The notes beneath the pieces were generated by a model. That model was not told the origin of the DNA and made no database searches. It saw only the letters and a list, made by a program, of their open reading frames with translations. A stretch of 64,000 nucleotides of DNA from Acidobacteriota bacterium. GTDB lineage: Bacteria > Acidobacteriota > Vicinamibacteria > Vicinamibacterales > UBA2999. Made by a program: the position numbers and the translations under genes. The stretch covers positions 62,001-126,000 of the forward strand of contig CANKJK010000007.1 in the NCBI GenBank assembly GCA_947482665.1, written 5' to 3'. Every line of letters begins with the position of its first letter. Within the stretch, counting starts at the first letter, position 1. Positions 1 through 13,653 of the stretch are shown here, in pieces.

Positions 1-1015
1 GGCCACCGAAGTCAAAAATGCCCTGCCCTTCCAGAAAGAAGGTGCGCTTCTCCGGGAAGAAGACACCGAAGCGCGTCAGGTTGACCTGCTGGAGGTCGTC
101 CTCGACCTGCGCAAAGTCCGTGTTGTAGGTCAGGTCCGCGGACAGCCCCTTCGTCACGCCGTACTTCAGGTCGGCGCCGACGTCTCCCGCGCCCTTGTTT
201 GTGATGGGTGGCCGGGCCACCTTGTCCGTCGTCGTCCGCGCCGTCACGAACGGGATGATGTCCAGGTTCTTCCCGGCCGCGGGCACCTTCAACCCCACCA
301 GCGTCGCCTCATCCTGGAGGCGATAGATGCCCCCCGCGCCCGTCGACGCCGGCACCTTGGTGATGAACGTGATCTCGTTCTTCCACCGGACGGCCCGGCG
401 GAAGTTGATACCCCAGGCCTGGTTCGTCCCGGCCGGATAGCGGATCGACTTGAACGGGATCGCGACCTCCAAGGTCCAACCGCCCTCGAACTTCTGCGCC
501 TTGGGATTCCAGACCGGGTTCCACTCCCCGTTGTTCTGCTTTTCGCTCTGGAACTGGACGTCCCGGAGGGCGCCCAGCATGTTCGTCATGAAGAAGTAGC
601 CGCTGCGGCTGTCGTGGAACGTGTCGAGGACAAACGACATGTTCTCGTTGTTGTAGATGTCCAGGGCCTGATCCCGCCGCATCTCGTTTGCGATCATCCG
701 TTCCGGATGGCTGTCCCACATCCGAAAGCTCAGGTACAGGTTCTTACTGTCAAAGAGCACCCAGAGCTCGGTCTTCTCCGTCGCCGGTTGACCTTCGAAG
801 GGCTCCTGCTGAACGAATTCGATGGCGCCGGACACGGTCGTGTAGACCGCCTCATCCAGTTTTCCATCCACTTTGATGCCGTCCGGCACCTCAATCGCCC
901 GGATCACGGGTTTCGCCCCGGGGGCTGCCGGGGGCTGAACCTGGGCTCGTGCCGCAGCAGACAGCAGGAGCAGGACGGAGAAGGCAGTGGCGGTCCGGGC
1001 GAGGCTCGGTGTCAT
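1..1015 (-). CDS. DUF5916 / carbohydrate-binding family 9-like outer-membrane-type protein, 3' part cut by window edge
   Basis: The ORF track misses this gene because its stop lies beyond the left edge; I translated it by hand from an ATG at 1015. About 338 codons are visible. The N-terminus is a typical signal peptide ending near ARAQ. A carbohydrate-binding family 9-like domain follows at roughly residues 35-230. The frame then enters the DUF5916 hallmark (DFAQVEDD, then FFPEKRTFFLEGQGIF) just before the edge. In this family the remaining part is usually a beta-barrel-like outer-membrane region. Substrate and role are unknown. It is transcribed divergently from the M23 peptidase. A TATACT box on the minus strand (1073-1078) is a possible -10. 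The family assignment is firm; the function is not. Confidence 0.85.
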   Translation of the reverse strand, partial: MTPSLARTATAFSVLLLLSAAARAQVQPPAAPGAKPVIRAIEVPDGIKVDGKLDEAVYTTVSGAIEFVQQEPFEGQPATEKTELWVLFDSKNLYLSFRMWDSHPERMIANEMRRDQALDIYNNENMSFVLDTFHDSRSGYFFMTNMLGALRDVQFQSEKQNNGEWNPVWNPKAQKFEGGWTLEVAIPFKSIRYPAGTNQAWGINFRRAVRWKNEITFITKVPASTGAGGIYRLQDEATLVGLKVPAAGKNLDIIPFVTARTTTDKVARPPITNKGAGDVGADLKYGVTKGLSADLTYNTDFAQVEDDLQQVNLTRFGVFFPEKRTFFLEGQGIFDFGG

Positions 1016-1156
1016 GGCAGGGGGCTGCGGTCGGCAGAAAAAGGGGGTTTCCGGGGACGAAAAATCCCGGCAAGTATAGCTCCGTCCAGCACTTCCCCGC
1101 CCGGTCCCCGGTGTGATACCGTCAACAGATTCCGGGCCGTCTGGCCCCAACCTCAC

Positions 1157-2077
1157 ATGGCAGCACGCCGATACACCATTCTGATCGCTGATCGCACCAC
1201 CGGCACGGTCCGTCGGATGACGCTTGCGCGCCGGTCGACGCTCTCCGTGGCGGCCGTGATTCTGGCGCTGCCCGTTCTGATTGGTCTTGGGGCCGCCTGG
1301 AAGGCCAAGGCCGACGTCGCAGATCTGGCCGAGAGCCACGCCGCCCTGCAGATGGAGAACGCCAACTACCGCGCGGCCACCGAGGCCCTGGCCGAACAGA
1401 TCGCCTCGCTGCAATCTGCGGTGTCTGACATCAACTCGAACACCTCGCTCGACCCGAGCGTCGCCAAGTCGCTCGACAAGCTGCCCGCGATCGTGAAATC
1501 CCGTGCCATCGGCGGTGGAACCGAGGTGCAACGGACGGCACAGAACGCCGCCTTCGCGTCGATGGTCAATACCGAAGACACCTTTGGGCTGATGCGGACG
1601 TTGCTGGAGTCGATCGAATCTCGTCTCTCGTTGGTCCGAACGGCCGTCGACCGGCGGAACGCACTCGCGGCGGCCACGCCCTCAATGTGGCCGGCGCATG
1701 GCTGGCTGACGTCAGCCTGGGGTCCGCGCACCGACCCGGTCAAGGGCGGCGCGGACTTCCACCCCGGTCTGGATATCGCCGGTGAACGCGGCCAGGCCGT
1801 TTTTGCGACGGCCAGTGGCAAGGTGACCTTCTCCGGCTCCAACGGGGATTACGGCAACATGATCGTGCTCGACCACGGCTTCGGTCTGCAGACCCGTTAT
1901 GGTCACCTGCTCGCCTCAAAGGTCAAAGTCGGGGACCCAGTCAAGAAGGGCGACCAGATTGGCCAGGTTGGCGCCACGGGTAAGGCCACCGGGTACCACC
2001 TGCACTACGAAGTACTGGCCAACGGCCGCCTGCTGAATCCGCTGCAGCTGCTGACGCAGAAACCCGAGCCCAAGTAG
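1157..2077 (+). CDS. M23 family metallopeptidase, membrane-anchored murein hydrolase
   Basis: A 306-residue protein that probably cuts peptide cross-links in peptidoglycan in the periplasm, or activates such enzymes. After a short basic N-terminus there is one hydrophobic anchor (about residues 28-45), then a coiled-coil-like stretch, then a C-terminal LytM/M23 domain. The zinc-binding pattern is present: HPGLDIAG for the first His and Asp, YGHL, and a final HLHYE. I chose the ATG at 1157. The ORF-track start at 614 runs through the oppositely oriented DUF5916 gene and encodes low-complexity, shadow-like sequence. The stop lies 42 bp before secA. Confidence 0.9.
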   Translation: MAARRYTILIADRTTGTVRRMTLARRSTLSVAAVILALPVLIGLGAAWKAKADVADLAESHAALQMENANYRAATEALAEQIASLQSAVSDINSNTSLDPSVAKSLDKLPAIVKSRAIGGGTEVQRTAQNAAFASMVNTEDTFGLMRTLLESIESRLSLVRTAVDRRNALAAATPSMWPAHGWLTSAWGPRTDPVKGGADFHPGLDIAGERGQAVFATASGKVTFSGSNGDYGNMIVLDHGFGLQTRYGHLLASKVKVGDPVKKGDQIGQVGATGKATGYHLHYEVLANGRLLNPLQLLTQKPEPK

Positions 2078-2119
2078 GCGCGACTTCCGCCGACTTCCGC
2101 TCTCAGACACCCTTCGTGC

Positions 2120-6587
<4,468 letters not shown>

Positions 6588-6589
6588 AC

Positions 6590-7840
6590 GTGTCCTCGAT
6601 TACCGCATTCCGCGCGGTTCCGCGGACCGGCGTCATCTTTGTGACCAGCGAGGCGGAGCGCCTCGGCTATCGGGCCTCCGACCCCTCCTGGTGCAACCTC
6701 GGGCAGGGCCAGCCGGAGACCGGCCCTCTTCCGGACGGGGCTCCCCGTATCGAGCGCCTCGACATTCCCACCGACGCGTACGAGTACGCCCCGGTGGCGG
6801 GCCTGCCCGACCTGCGCGCCGCGGTGGCCGATGCCTACAACCGCCGGTTCCGTCGAGGACTCAAGAGCCAGTACTCGGCCGAGAACGTCGCCATCTGCGG
6901 CGGTGGCCGCCTCGCGCTCGCCCGCGCCGCCGTGGCGCTCGGGGAAGTGAATCTCGGGCACTTCCTGCCTGACTACACGGCCTACGAGGAACTGCTCAGC
7001 GTCTTCAGGCTGTTCAATCCCATTCCGATTCTGCTCGAGGGTGAGCGGCGGTATCACTTCTCCGTCGACGACCTGCGCCGGGAGATCCTCGGTCGGGGCC
7101 TCTCGGCCGTGCTGCTGTCGAATCCCTGCAATCCGACGGGACGCACGATTGCGGGGAGCGAGCTGGCGGCCTGGGTCGCCACCGCGCGCACGCTCGACTG
7201 CTCGCTCCTCATGGACGAGTTCTATAGCCACTACATCTGGAAGACGGTGGACGGCACACAGACGCCCATCGTGTCCGCCGCGGCCTATGTTGAAGATGTC
7301 GAGAAGGACCCGGTCGTCATCTTCGACGGGCTCACCAAGAACTGGCGATACCCGGGAATGCGTATCTCATGGACGATCGGGCCACGCCAGGTGATCGACG
7401 CGGTCGCCTCAGCCGGTTCGTTTCTCGACGGTGGCGGTTCACGGCCAGCGCAGCAGGCCGCGATTCCTCTCCTGGAGGACACCATCATCGACAGCGAGAC
7501 GCACGCCATCCGGCGGACCTTTGCGGCCAAGCGCCAGTTCCTGCTTGATGCCCTGACGGACCTTGGCGTGACGGTGGATCTCCCCACCGAGGGCGGCTTC
7601 TATGTGTGGGGGTCGGTCGCGCACCTGCCCGATGGGCTCAATGACGGCATGAGCTTCTTCCAGCGCGCGCTCGCAGAGAAGGTCATTACGGTGCCCGGGC
7701 AGTTCTTCGACATCAACCCCGGCAATCGGAGGCACGGACGGGCGTCCCGCTTCGAACGCCACGTCCGCTTCTCTTTTGGTCCGTCACTCGACGTCCTCCA
7801 GACCGCGGTGGGTCGTCTGTCCGCACTCGTCCGCGGCTGA
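6590..7840 (+). CDS. PLP-dependent class I/II aminotransferase
   Basis: A 416-residue fold-type I aminotransferase. The class I/II landmarks are NPCNPTGRTI, DEFYSHYIW (PLP-contacting Asp and Tyr) and TKNWRYPGMR, where the Lys should form the internal aldimine and the Arg should bind the substrate carboxylate. The start is a GTG, 2 nt after the guaB stop, so the two are probably co-transcribed. Substrate is not evident; aspartate, aromatic or other amino-acid transamination are all possible. It converges on the NTF2-like gene. Confidence 0.88.
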   Translation: MSSITAFRAVPRTGVIFVTSEAERLGYRASDPSWCNLGQGQPETGPLPDGAPRIERLDIPTDAYEYAPVAGLPDLRAAVADAYNRRFRRGLKSQYSAENVAICGGGRLALARAAVALGEVNLGHFLPDYTAYEELLSVFRLFNPIPILLEGERRYHFSVDDLRREILGRGLSAVLLSNPCNPTGRTIAGSELAAWVATARTLDCSLLMDEFYSHYIWKTVDGTQTPIVSAAAYVEDVEKDPVVIFDGLTKNWRYPGMRISWTIGPRQVIDAVASAGSFLDGGGSRPAQQAAIPLLEDTIIDSETHAIRRTFAAKRQFLLDALTDLGVTVDLPTEGGFYVWGSVAHLPDGLNDGMSFFQRALAEKVITVPGQFFDINPGNRRHGRASRFERHVRFSFGPSLDVLQTAVGRLSALVRG

Positions 7841-7884
7841 CGCCCTCAGGCGCCAGCCGCTCCCTGCCGGCCGCAGAGCGGCGT

Positions 7885-8421
7885 CTACCCGACGTGGGAG
7901 AACGTCGCCCGCGAGGCGGTGTCCTTCTTCCGCGGCTGTGAGAAGGGAATGATGGCGTAGTCGTTCCACTCCCGAATCTTTCCGTTCTCCACGAAGAAGC
8001 ACCCGATGTAGAGGTCTTCGACCTCGCTCTTGTCCTTCTTGCTCACGAACAGCTGGTGATGGCAGGTTACGACAACGGGCGCCAGGGCAAAGGTGTCGCG
8101 CACGACCATGTCGAGCGTGAAGCCCTGCAGGAATCCGGTGATGGACTTGATGAAGTTCTCCTTGCCCACCGTCGCGGGCGCCTCCATCCGCTCCGCGCTT
8201 CCGCGGAAGGCAATCTTGTCATCCATGAAGCTGGCAATCTTCTGTGCGTCGCCTGTCTTCCAGGCCGCACTCATGCCCTTCACGACCTCGACGTTCTTCC
8301 GGTCGAGCTCGCTCATCGCCGCCGCCTCGGCCATCGTCGCCCCGCCGATCGTGCCAGCTGCCGCCAGACCGCTCATCGACATGAACATCCGCCGCGTGAA
8401 CTGCTGCAAGTCCTGATTCAT
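7885..8421 (-). CDS. Tat-exported NTF2/SnoaL-like (limonene-epoxide-hydrolase-type) protein
   Basis: A 178-residue protein whose N-terminus has a twin-arginine signal (TRRMFMSMSGLAAAG, ending after an Ala-rich stretch near residue 35). The mature part is a single cone-shaped NTF2-like domain, predicted from the pattern of helices followed by strands (AAWKTGDAQKIASFMDD, later EVEDLYIGCFFVENGKIREW). Such domains can be epoxide hydrolases, isomerases or ligand binders; I cannot assign a reaction. The ATG overlaps the tsaE stop in an ATGA, preceded by GGGAGGA, so it is the last gene of the gcv-nnr-tsaE operon. Confidence 0.78.
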   Translation of the reverse strand: MNQDLQQFTRRMFMSMSGLAAAGTIGGATMAEAAAMSELDRKNVEVVKGMSAAWKTGDAQKIASFMDDKIAFRGSAERMEAPATVGKENFIKSITGFLQGFTLDMVVRDTFALAPVVVTCHHQLFVSKKDKSEVEDLYIGCFFVENGKIREWNDYAIIPFSQPRKKDTASRATFSHVG

Positions 8422-8846
8422 CGATTCCTCCCGTCGGTAATCCTAATCCGGCGCGTGGTCTCGCCGGCATGGGTCAGAGTCACGTCGACCGCGCGTTCCC
8501 AGGGCCGCGTGAGCCGGTCCGGCCATTCGATCGCCAGCACGCCACCGCTCTCGGCCAGTTCGTCCAGCCCGAGGTCGTCGACTTCTTCCGGCGCCAGGCG
8601 ATAGAGGTCCGCATGGTGGATGGTCAGCCGGCCGCCTGTGTATTCATGCAGCAGCGCAAACGTCGGACTCGAGACGTCCTCGGGCGCGACACCGAGGCCC
8701 AGCGCCAACCCCTTCACAAAGGCCGTCTTACCCGCGCCCAGGTCCCCTGAGAGCAGCACCACGTCGCCGGCGACCAGCGACCGCGCCAGGTCGCAGGCTA
8801 CCGCAGAGGTCTGCTCTGCCGATCGCGTGATGCGTTCAGCGCTCAC
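8418..8846 (-). CDS. tsaE: tRNA threonylcarbamoyladenosine biosynthesis ATPase TsaE
   Basis: TsaE is the ATPase that works with TsaB and TsaD to place the t6A modification at position 37 of ANN-decoding tRNAs. Walker A (GDLGAGKT), SSPTFALLHEY, HHADLYRL and AIEWPDRL are all typical. I chose the GTG at 8846, which gives a normal 142 residues and overlaps the nnr stop by 11 nt. The upstream ORF-track extension is Arg/Trp-rich shadow sequence inside nnr. The stop overlaps the ATG of the NTF2-like gene. Confidence 0.95.
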   Translation of the reverse strand: MSAERITRSAEQTSAVACDLARSLVAGDVVLLSGDLGAGKTAFVKGLALGLGVAPEDVSSPTFALLHEYTGGRLTIHHADLYRLAPEEVDDLGLDELAESGGVLAIEWPDRLTRPWERAVDVTLTHAGETTRRIRITDGRNR

Positions 8847-10413
8847 TGCTTTGCGGACGCTCCGGCGCCACAAGCTGCCGCAGGGCCGGTCCCAGACACG
8901 CCAGCAGGTCCGAGGCCACAAGGGCCGCCTGCCCGCCCTCCGCCTCGGCCAGGTCACCCGCCGCCCCATGGAGAAACACGCCGAGCCGGCAGGCTCGCTC
9001 GGCATCGAGCAGCTGCGCCACCCACGCGGCGATGACGCCCGTCAGCACATCCCCGGTTCCGGCAGTCGCCATGCCCGCGTTACCGGTGGGATTGATCGCG
9101 ATCCGTCCCTCCGGTGTGGCCACGACCGTGCGGTAGCCCTTCAGCACCACGTGGAGCTGATGCGCCTCGGCGTAGTCGAGGGCCACCTGGATGCGATTCA
9201 CCTGCACATCGTCCACGCCGATGCCAGCCAGGCCGGCCATTTCGCCAGGATGGGGCGTAATGACGATGGAGCGGTCATCGCGGCCCGTCAGGCACTCGCT
9301 GTCATCGCCCAGGACACTGAGCGCATCGGCGTCGAGGATCAGGGGCGTGCTCGAGCGCTCGATGAGCCCCCGGACGAAGGCCGCCACGCCGGGGCCGCGC
9401 CCAAGTCCTGGACCGCACGCAATGACGTCAGCCCGCGCCGCCAGCACGAGGTCCAGCCCTTCATCCGTGATCTCACCCGACGCACTCTCCGGCAGCGCGA
9501 GCGTCAGATACTCAGGCGCCATGGAGGCCACGATCGCCTGCACGGATGCGGGCACAGCGATGGTCACAAGACCAGCCCCTGACCGCAGCGCCGCCATCCC
9601 AGCCAGATGAGCCGCCCCGGTCATACCGCGCGATCCGGCCACCACCAACACGCGCCCGAAGTCCCCCTTGTGGGCATCGGGTGTGCGCGGATCCACCAGC
9701 GACCGGGCTTCTTCCTGCGTCAGCAGCTCGACGACGGGCCCATCCACCCGGGTGATCACCTCGGCCGGGATGCCGATGTCCGCCACGACCACCTCCCCGG
9801 CATGCATCTCGCCCGGTGGCAGCACGAGCGGCAGCTTGGGCGCCGCCAGCGTGACCGTCATCGACGCATCGATACAGGCCCCTGGCACATGCGGCGTATC
9901 GGCATGCAGTCCGCTCGGCAGATCGATCGACACAATAGGAATGCCGGCCGTGTTCACATCGGCCACGACTGTTTCCAGCATGCCGGCGAGCGGCCGGCTG
10001 AGTCCCGTACCAAACAGGGCATCGACGATCAACCGGCACTTGGAGATCTCGGAGAAGTGCAGCTCCCAGGTCTGCTCGTCATCGACCTCGACCACGTCAA
10101 CGCCGAGCCGCCCGAGAATCTCAAGATTGAGCCGGGCAGCCCCGGCGATGGACGCAATCGAGCCCACCACGAACACGGCGACATCGACACCGCGCTGCAG
10201 CAGCGTCCGCGCCACCACGAAGCCGTCGCCGCCGTTATTGCCTGTGCCGCTCAGGACCGCCACGCGGCCCTCGAGCGCCGCGGTAAAGGTCGTCTCCATG
10301 GCGGAGACCACCTGCCGGCCCGCATTCTCCATCAGGACAATCTCGGGAATACCGATCTCGTCAATGGTGGCCTGATCGGCCTCTCGCATCTGCGCCGCAG
10401 TGAGCACACGCAT
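8836..10413 (-). CDS. nnr: Bifunctional NAD(P)HX epimerase / ADP-dependent NAD(P)HX dehydratase
   Basis: This enzyme repairs hydrated NADH and NADPH. The N-terminal YjeF_N epimerase domain (about 1-215) carries GTGNNGGDGFVVAR and VDALFGTGLSRPL. The C-terminal ribokinase-like dehydratase domain (about 230-515) carries CGPGLGRGP, ITPHPGEMAGL and NAGMATAGTGDVLTG. The 525 residues match the fused bacterial form. It begins 5 nt after the gcvP stop and its end overlaps tsaE. The nnr-tsaE pairing is common in bacteria; the coupling to gcvP is more notable because glycine cleavage depends on NAD+. Confidence 0.97.
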   Translation of the reverse strand: MRVLTAAQMREADQATIDEIGIPEIVLMENAGRQVVSAMETTFTAALEGRVAVLSGTGNNGGDGFVVARTLLQRGVDVAVFVVGSIASIAGAARLNLEILGRLGVDVVEVDDEQTWELHFSEISKCRLIVDALFGTGLSRPLAGMLETVVADVNTAGIPIVSIDLPSGLHADTPHVPGACIDASMTVTLAAPKLPLVLPPGEMHAGEVVVADIGIPAEVITRVDGPVVELLTQEEARSLVDPRTPDAHKGDFGRVLVVAGSRGMTGAAHLAGMAALRSGAGLVTIAVPASVQAIVASMAPEYLTLALPESASGEITDEGLDLVLAARADVIACGPGLGRGPGVAAFVRGLIERSSTPLILDADALSVLGDDSECLTGRDDRSIVITPHPGEMAGLAGIGVDDVQVNRIQVALDYAEAHQLHVVLKGYRTVVATPEGRIAINPTGNAGMATAGTGDVLTGVIAAWVAQLLDAERACRLGVFLHGAAGDLAEAEGGQAALVASDLLACLGPALRQLVAPERPQSSER

Positions 10414-10418
10414 GCGCG

Positions 10419-13271
10419 TCAGGACTCGATGGGCGGACAGGAACAGAACAAGTTGCGGTCTCCGTACGGATTGTCGATTCGGCCGACGGACGGCCAGAAC
10501 TTGGAGACCCGCACGAACGGCAGCGGGTAAGCCGCCTCTTCCCGGGCATACGCGTGGGGCCAGTGTGTCGACGAGACGGCGCCGGCCGTGTGCGGCGCGT
10601 GCTTCAACACGTTGTCCTTCCCATCCGCCGCGCCGGTCACGACCGCCTCGATCTCGCCACGGATGTGGATCATCGCGTCGCAGAAGCGGTCCAGCTCCGC
10701 AAGGTCTTCGCTCTCGGTCGGCTCCACCATCAACGTGCCGGCCACCGGGAACGACACCGTCGGAGCATGAAACCCAAAGTCCATGAGCCGCTTGGCGACG
10801 TCGCTCTCCTCGATCCCGGCCGCCTTGAAGGCTCGAAGATCGAAGATCAGCTCGTGCGCGACACGTCCGTTCGCCCCGGTGTAGAGGACCGGGTAGTGCT
10901 CTGCCAACCGCGCCTTGATGTAGTTGGCGTTGAGAATGGCGTCACACGACGCCGCCGTCAGTCCCTCGCCGCCGAGCATGCGGATGTAGCCGTAGGGGAT
11001 CAGCAGGATGCTGGCACTCCCCCACGGCGCCGCGGAGACCGGCGCAATCGCCGTGTCCGGGCATTCCGCCAGTGGGTGCCCCGGCAGGAACGGCGCCAGA
11101 TGTGCGGCCACACCGATCGGGCCCATGCCGGGACCACCACCGCCATGTGGAATCGAAAACGTCTTGTGCAGATTGAGATGACACACGTCCGCGCCAATCC
11201 GCGCAGGGCTGGTCAGCCCCACCTGCGCGTTCATGTTGGCGCCGTCCATATAGACCTGCCCCCCGTGCTCGTGCACGATCTCGCAGATCCGCCGGATCGT
11301 CGGCTCGTACACGCCGTGTGTCGATGGATACGTGATCATCAGCCCGGAGAGCCGTGGCGCATACTGCGCCGCCTTCGCCTCCAGGTCCGTCATGTTCACG
11401 CTGCCGTCTGCCGCGGTCGCGACCACCACCACGTGCAGGCCCGCCATGGCGGCACTGGCTGGGTTGGTGCCATGCGCCGATGCCGGAATGAGCACCACAT
11501 CGCGGCTCTCCCCTCGGCTCTGGTGGTACGCCTGCATCACCATCAAGCCCGCGAGTTCGCCCTGCGCACCGGAGTTGGGCTGGAGAGACACCTTCGCAAA
11601 GCCCGTGACCGCGACCAGCGCGTCCTCCACGTCCTCGATGATCTGCAGGTAGCCCGCCGCCTGATCGAGCGGAGCGAACGGATGCACGTTCGAGAAGGCC
11701 TCCCAGGTGACGGGCCGCATCGAGGCCGCCGCGTTCAGCTTCATCGTGCAGGATCCAAGCGGAATCATCGAGGTATCGAGTCCGATGTCCTTCTTCTCCA
11801 GTGACCGCACGTACCGCATCATCGCGGTTTCCGAGTGATGGGTATTGAAGACCGGGTGCGTCAGGAAGGAGGTCGTCCGGGACAGGCCCGCGGGAAGCCG
11901 TGACGCGCGCTGGCCTTCTGGCACCTGACGGAACGGCTGCTGCCCCATAGCATCCGCGAAGATGTTGATGATGGCGATCAGGTCCTCGTCGAGAACCGCT
12001 TCATTCAGGGCAATGAAGACCATGTCGTCGCCCACATACCGGAAGTTGATGCCCGCCCAGAGCGCTCGCTGCCGAATCGCTTCGGCATCACCCGGCACGC
12101 GGATCTGCAGCGTGTCGAAGTAATGCGCATTGGTCTGCTCCATGCCGAGGGCGGTGAGGGCTTCTTCGAGGCGCACGGCCATCCGATGCACCCGATCGGC
12201 GATGGCGCGCAGTCCCGCCGGGCCGTGATACACGGCATACATCGCGGACATATTCGCCAGCAGCGCTTGCGCGGTGCAGATGTTGGAGGTCGCCTTCTCG
12301 CGGCGGATGTGCTGTTCGCGCGTGGCCAGGGCCATGCGATAGGCCGGTTGGCCATGCGCATCGACCGACACACCGATGAGACGGCCGGGCATCTGACGCA
12401 CGAAGGCCTGACGCGTGGCGAAGAAGGCCGCGTGAGGACCGCCGAATCCGAGGGGGACGCCGAAGCGCTGCGCGTTACCGTAGACCACGTCCGCGCCCAT
12501 CTCTCCGGGTGGCGTCAGCATCGCGAGGGAGAGGAGGTCCGCGCCGACCGCCACGAGCACACCGGCCGCATGGGCACGCTCGATGAACGGGCGGAGATCC
12601 GCCACCGCTCCCGACACGTCCGGATACTGCAGCAGCGCCCCGAACACGTCGGCGCCAAACGCCATCGCCTCCGCCGCGCCGACGACCACCTCCAGGCCCA
12701 ACGGGGCCGCGCGTCCCTGGAGCACGGCCAGGGTCTGTGGGAATACGCCCTCGCTGACCAGGAACCGGTTCGCGCCCGCGCGGCTCGCCGGCTTCACCCG
12801 ATGGAGCAGCGTCATCGCCTCGGCCGCCGCCGTGGCTTCGTCCAGCAACGAGGCGTTGGCGACCTCCATGGCGGTGAGGTCGGTGACCATCGTCTGGAAG
12901 TTGAGGAGCGACTCCAGGCGGCCCTGGGCGATCTCGGCCTGATACGGCGTGTACGGCGTGTACCAGCCGGGATTCTCCATCACCATCCGGAGAATGACGC
13001 TGGGCGTGACGGTCTCGTGATAGCCGAGACCGATATAGGACCGTGTGGGCTTGTTTGCGCGGCCAATCGCCGCGATATGGCGGAGATACTCTTGCTCAGT
13101 GAGGCCCCTCGGAAGCGCCAGTGGCTCCGAGAGCCGAATGTCGGAGGGCACCACCTCGTCAATCAGCGACTCCAGCGAGGGCGCCCCGATGGTCTGCAGC
13201 ATCCGGCTGCGATCGGGCTGGGATGGCCCCAGATGGCGCTTCGAAAACTCGTCGGTTGGCGGGAAGGCCAT
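10419..13271 (-). CDS. gcvP: Glycine dehydrogenase (aminomethyl-transferring), P-protein, single-chain form
   Basis: The P-protein decarboxylates glycine and loads the aminomethyl group on lipoyl-GcvH. At 950 residues it is the fused single-chain type rather than the split GcvPA/GcvPB type. The PLP-lysine region [18 protein letters not shown] is intact, as are RHLGPSQPD at the N-terminus and [11 protein letters not shown] in the middle. The ATG at 13271 shares its A with the gcvH TGA stop (TGATG), so I prefer it over the TTG one codon upstream used by the ORF track. Confidence 0.98.
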   Translation of the reverse strand: MAFPPTDEFSKRHLGPSQPDRSRMLQTIGAPSLESLIDEVVPSDIRLSEPLALPRGLTEQEYLRHIAAIGRANKPTRSYIGLGYHETVTPSVILRMVMENPGWYTPYTPYQAEIAQGRLESLLNFQTMVTDLTAMEVANASLLDEATAAAEAMTLLHRVKPASRAGANRFLVSEGVFPQTLAVLQGRAAPLGLEVVVGAAEAMAFGADVFGALLQYPDVSGAVADLRPFIERAHAAGVLVAVGADLLSLAMLTPPGEMGADVVYGNAQRFGVPLGFGGPHAAFFATRQAFVRQMPGRLIGVSVDAHGQPAYRMALATREQHIRREKATSNICTAQALLANMSAMYAVYHGPAGLRAIADRVHRMAVRLEEALTALGMEQTNAHYFDTLQIRVPGDAEAIRQRALWAGINFRYVGDDMVFIALNEAVLDEDLIAIINIFADAMGQQPFRQVPEGQRASRLPAGLSRTTSFLTHPVFNTHHSETAMMRYVRSLEKKDIGLDTSMIPLGSCTMKLNAAASMRPVTWEAFSNVHPFAPLDQAAGYLQIIEDVEDALVAVTGFAKVSLQPNSGAQGELAGLMVMQAYHQSRGESRDVVLIPASAHGTNPASAAMAGLHVVVVATAADGSVNMTDLEAKAAQYAPRLSGLMITYPSTHGVYEPTIRRICEIVHEHGGQVYMDGANMNAQVGLTSPARIGADVCHLNLHKTFSIPHGGGGPGMGPIGVAAHLAPFLPGHPLAECPDTAIAPVSAAPWGSASILLIPYGYIRMLGGEGLTAASCDAILNANYIKARLAEHYPVLYTGANGRVAHELIFDLRAFKAAGIEESDVAKRLMDFGFHAPTVSFPVAGTLMVEPTESEDLAELDRFCDAMIHIRGEIEAVVTGAADGKDNVLKHAPHTAGAVSSTHWPHAYAREEAAYPLPFVRVSKFWPSVGRIDNPYGDRNLFCSCPPIES

Positions 13272-13645
13272 CAACCCGTGACCAGCGCGGTATACCGCTC
13301 GGCGTCGAGCAGCTCCCCGAGCTCACCCGGACTCGACACCCGTACCTTCACCATCCAGGAGGTGTGCGGTTCGGCATTAATCGTCTCTGGACGCGTCACG
13401 AGCGCATCGTTGGTCGCGATGACCTCTCCGCTCACCGGTGCGAAGAGCTCCGAGACGGCCTTCACCGACTCAATCGTGCCGAAGGCCTGGCCAGCCGTCA
13501 CCGTGGCCCCGGGCTCCGGCAGTTCGACAAAGACCACATCGCCCAGTTGCTGCTGGGCGAAGTCGGTGACGCCGACTTCCGCCACGTCGCCTTCGACGCG
13601 CACCCATTCGTGATCCATCGTGTACTTCAGTTCGGACGGATACAT
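13271..13645 (-). CDS. gcvH: Glycine cleavage system H protein
   Basis: A 124-residue lipoyl carrier that shuttles the aminomethyl group between P-, T- and L-proteins. The lipoylation lysine lies in the standard context [11 protein letters not shown], and the N-terminus (YTMDHEWV) and [12 protein letters not shown] are conserved. It lies between gcvT (8 nt upstream) and gcvP (1-nt overlap). No lipoate synthesis or ligase gene is in the window. Confidence 0.97.
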   Translation of the reverse strand: MYPSELKYTMDHEWVRVEGDVAEVGVTDFAQQQLGDVVFVELPEPGATVTAGQAFGTIESVKAVSELFAPVSGEVIATNDALVTRPETINAEPHTSWMVKVRVSSPGELGELLDAERYTALVTG

Positions 13646-13653
13646 GTCAGCTC

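Noticed and set aside
614-1156. Upstream part of the 487-residue ORF leading into the M23 peptidase
   Set aside because: It lies antisense to the DUF5916 gene and its translation looks like shadow sequence; the M23 protein has a natural start at 1157.
10554-11804. Long plus-strand ORF opposite gcvP
   Set aside because: Arg/His-rich shadow; gcvP on the other strand is complete.
12123-13613. 496-residue plus-strand ORF opposite gcvP and gcvH
   Set aside because: It spans two conserved genes on the other strand and has no motifs.
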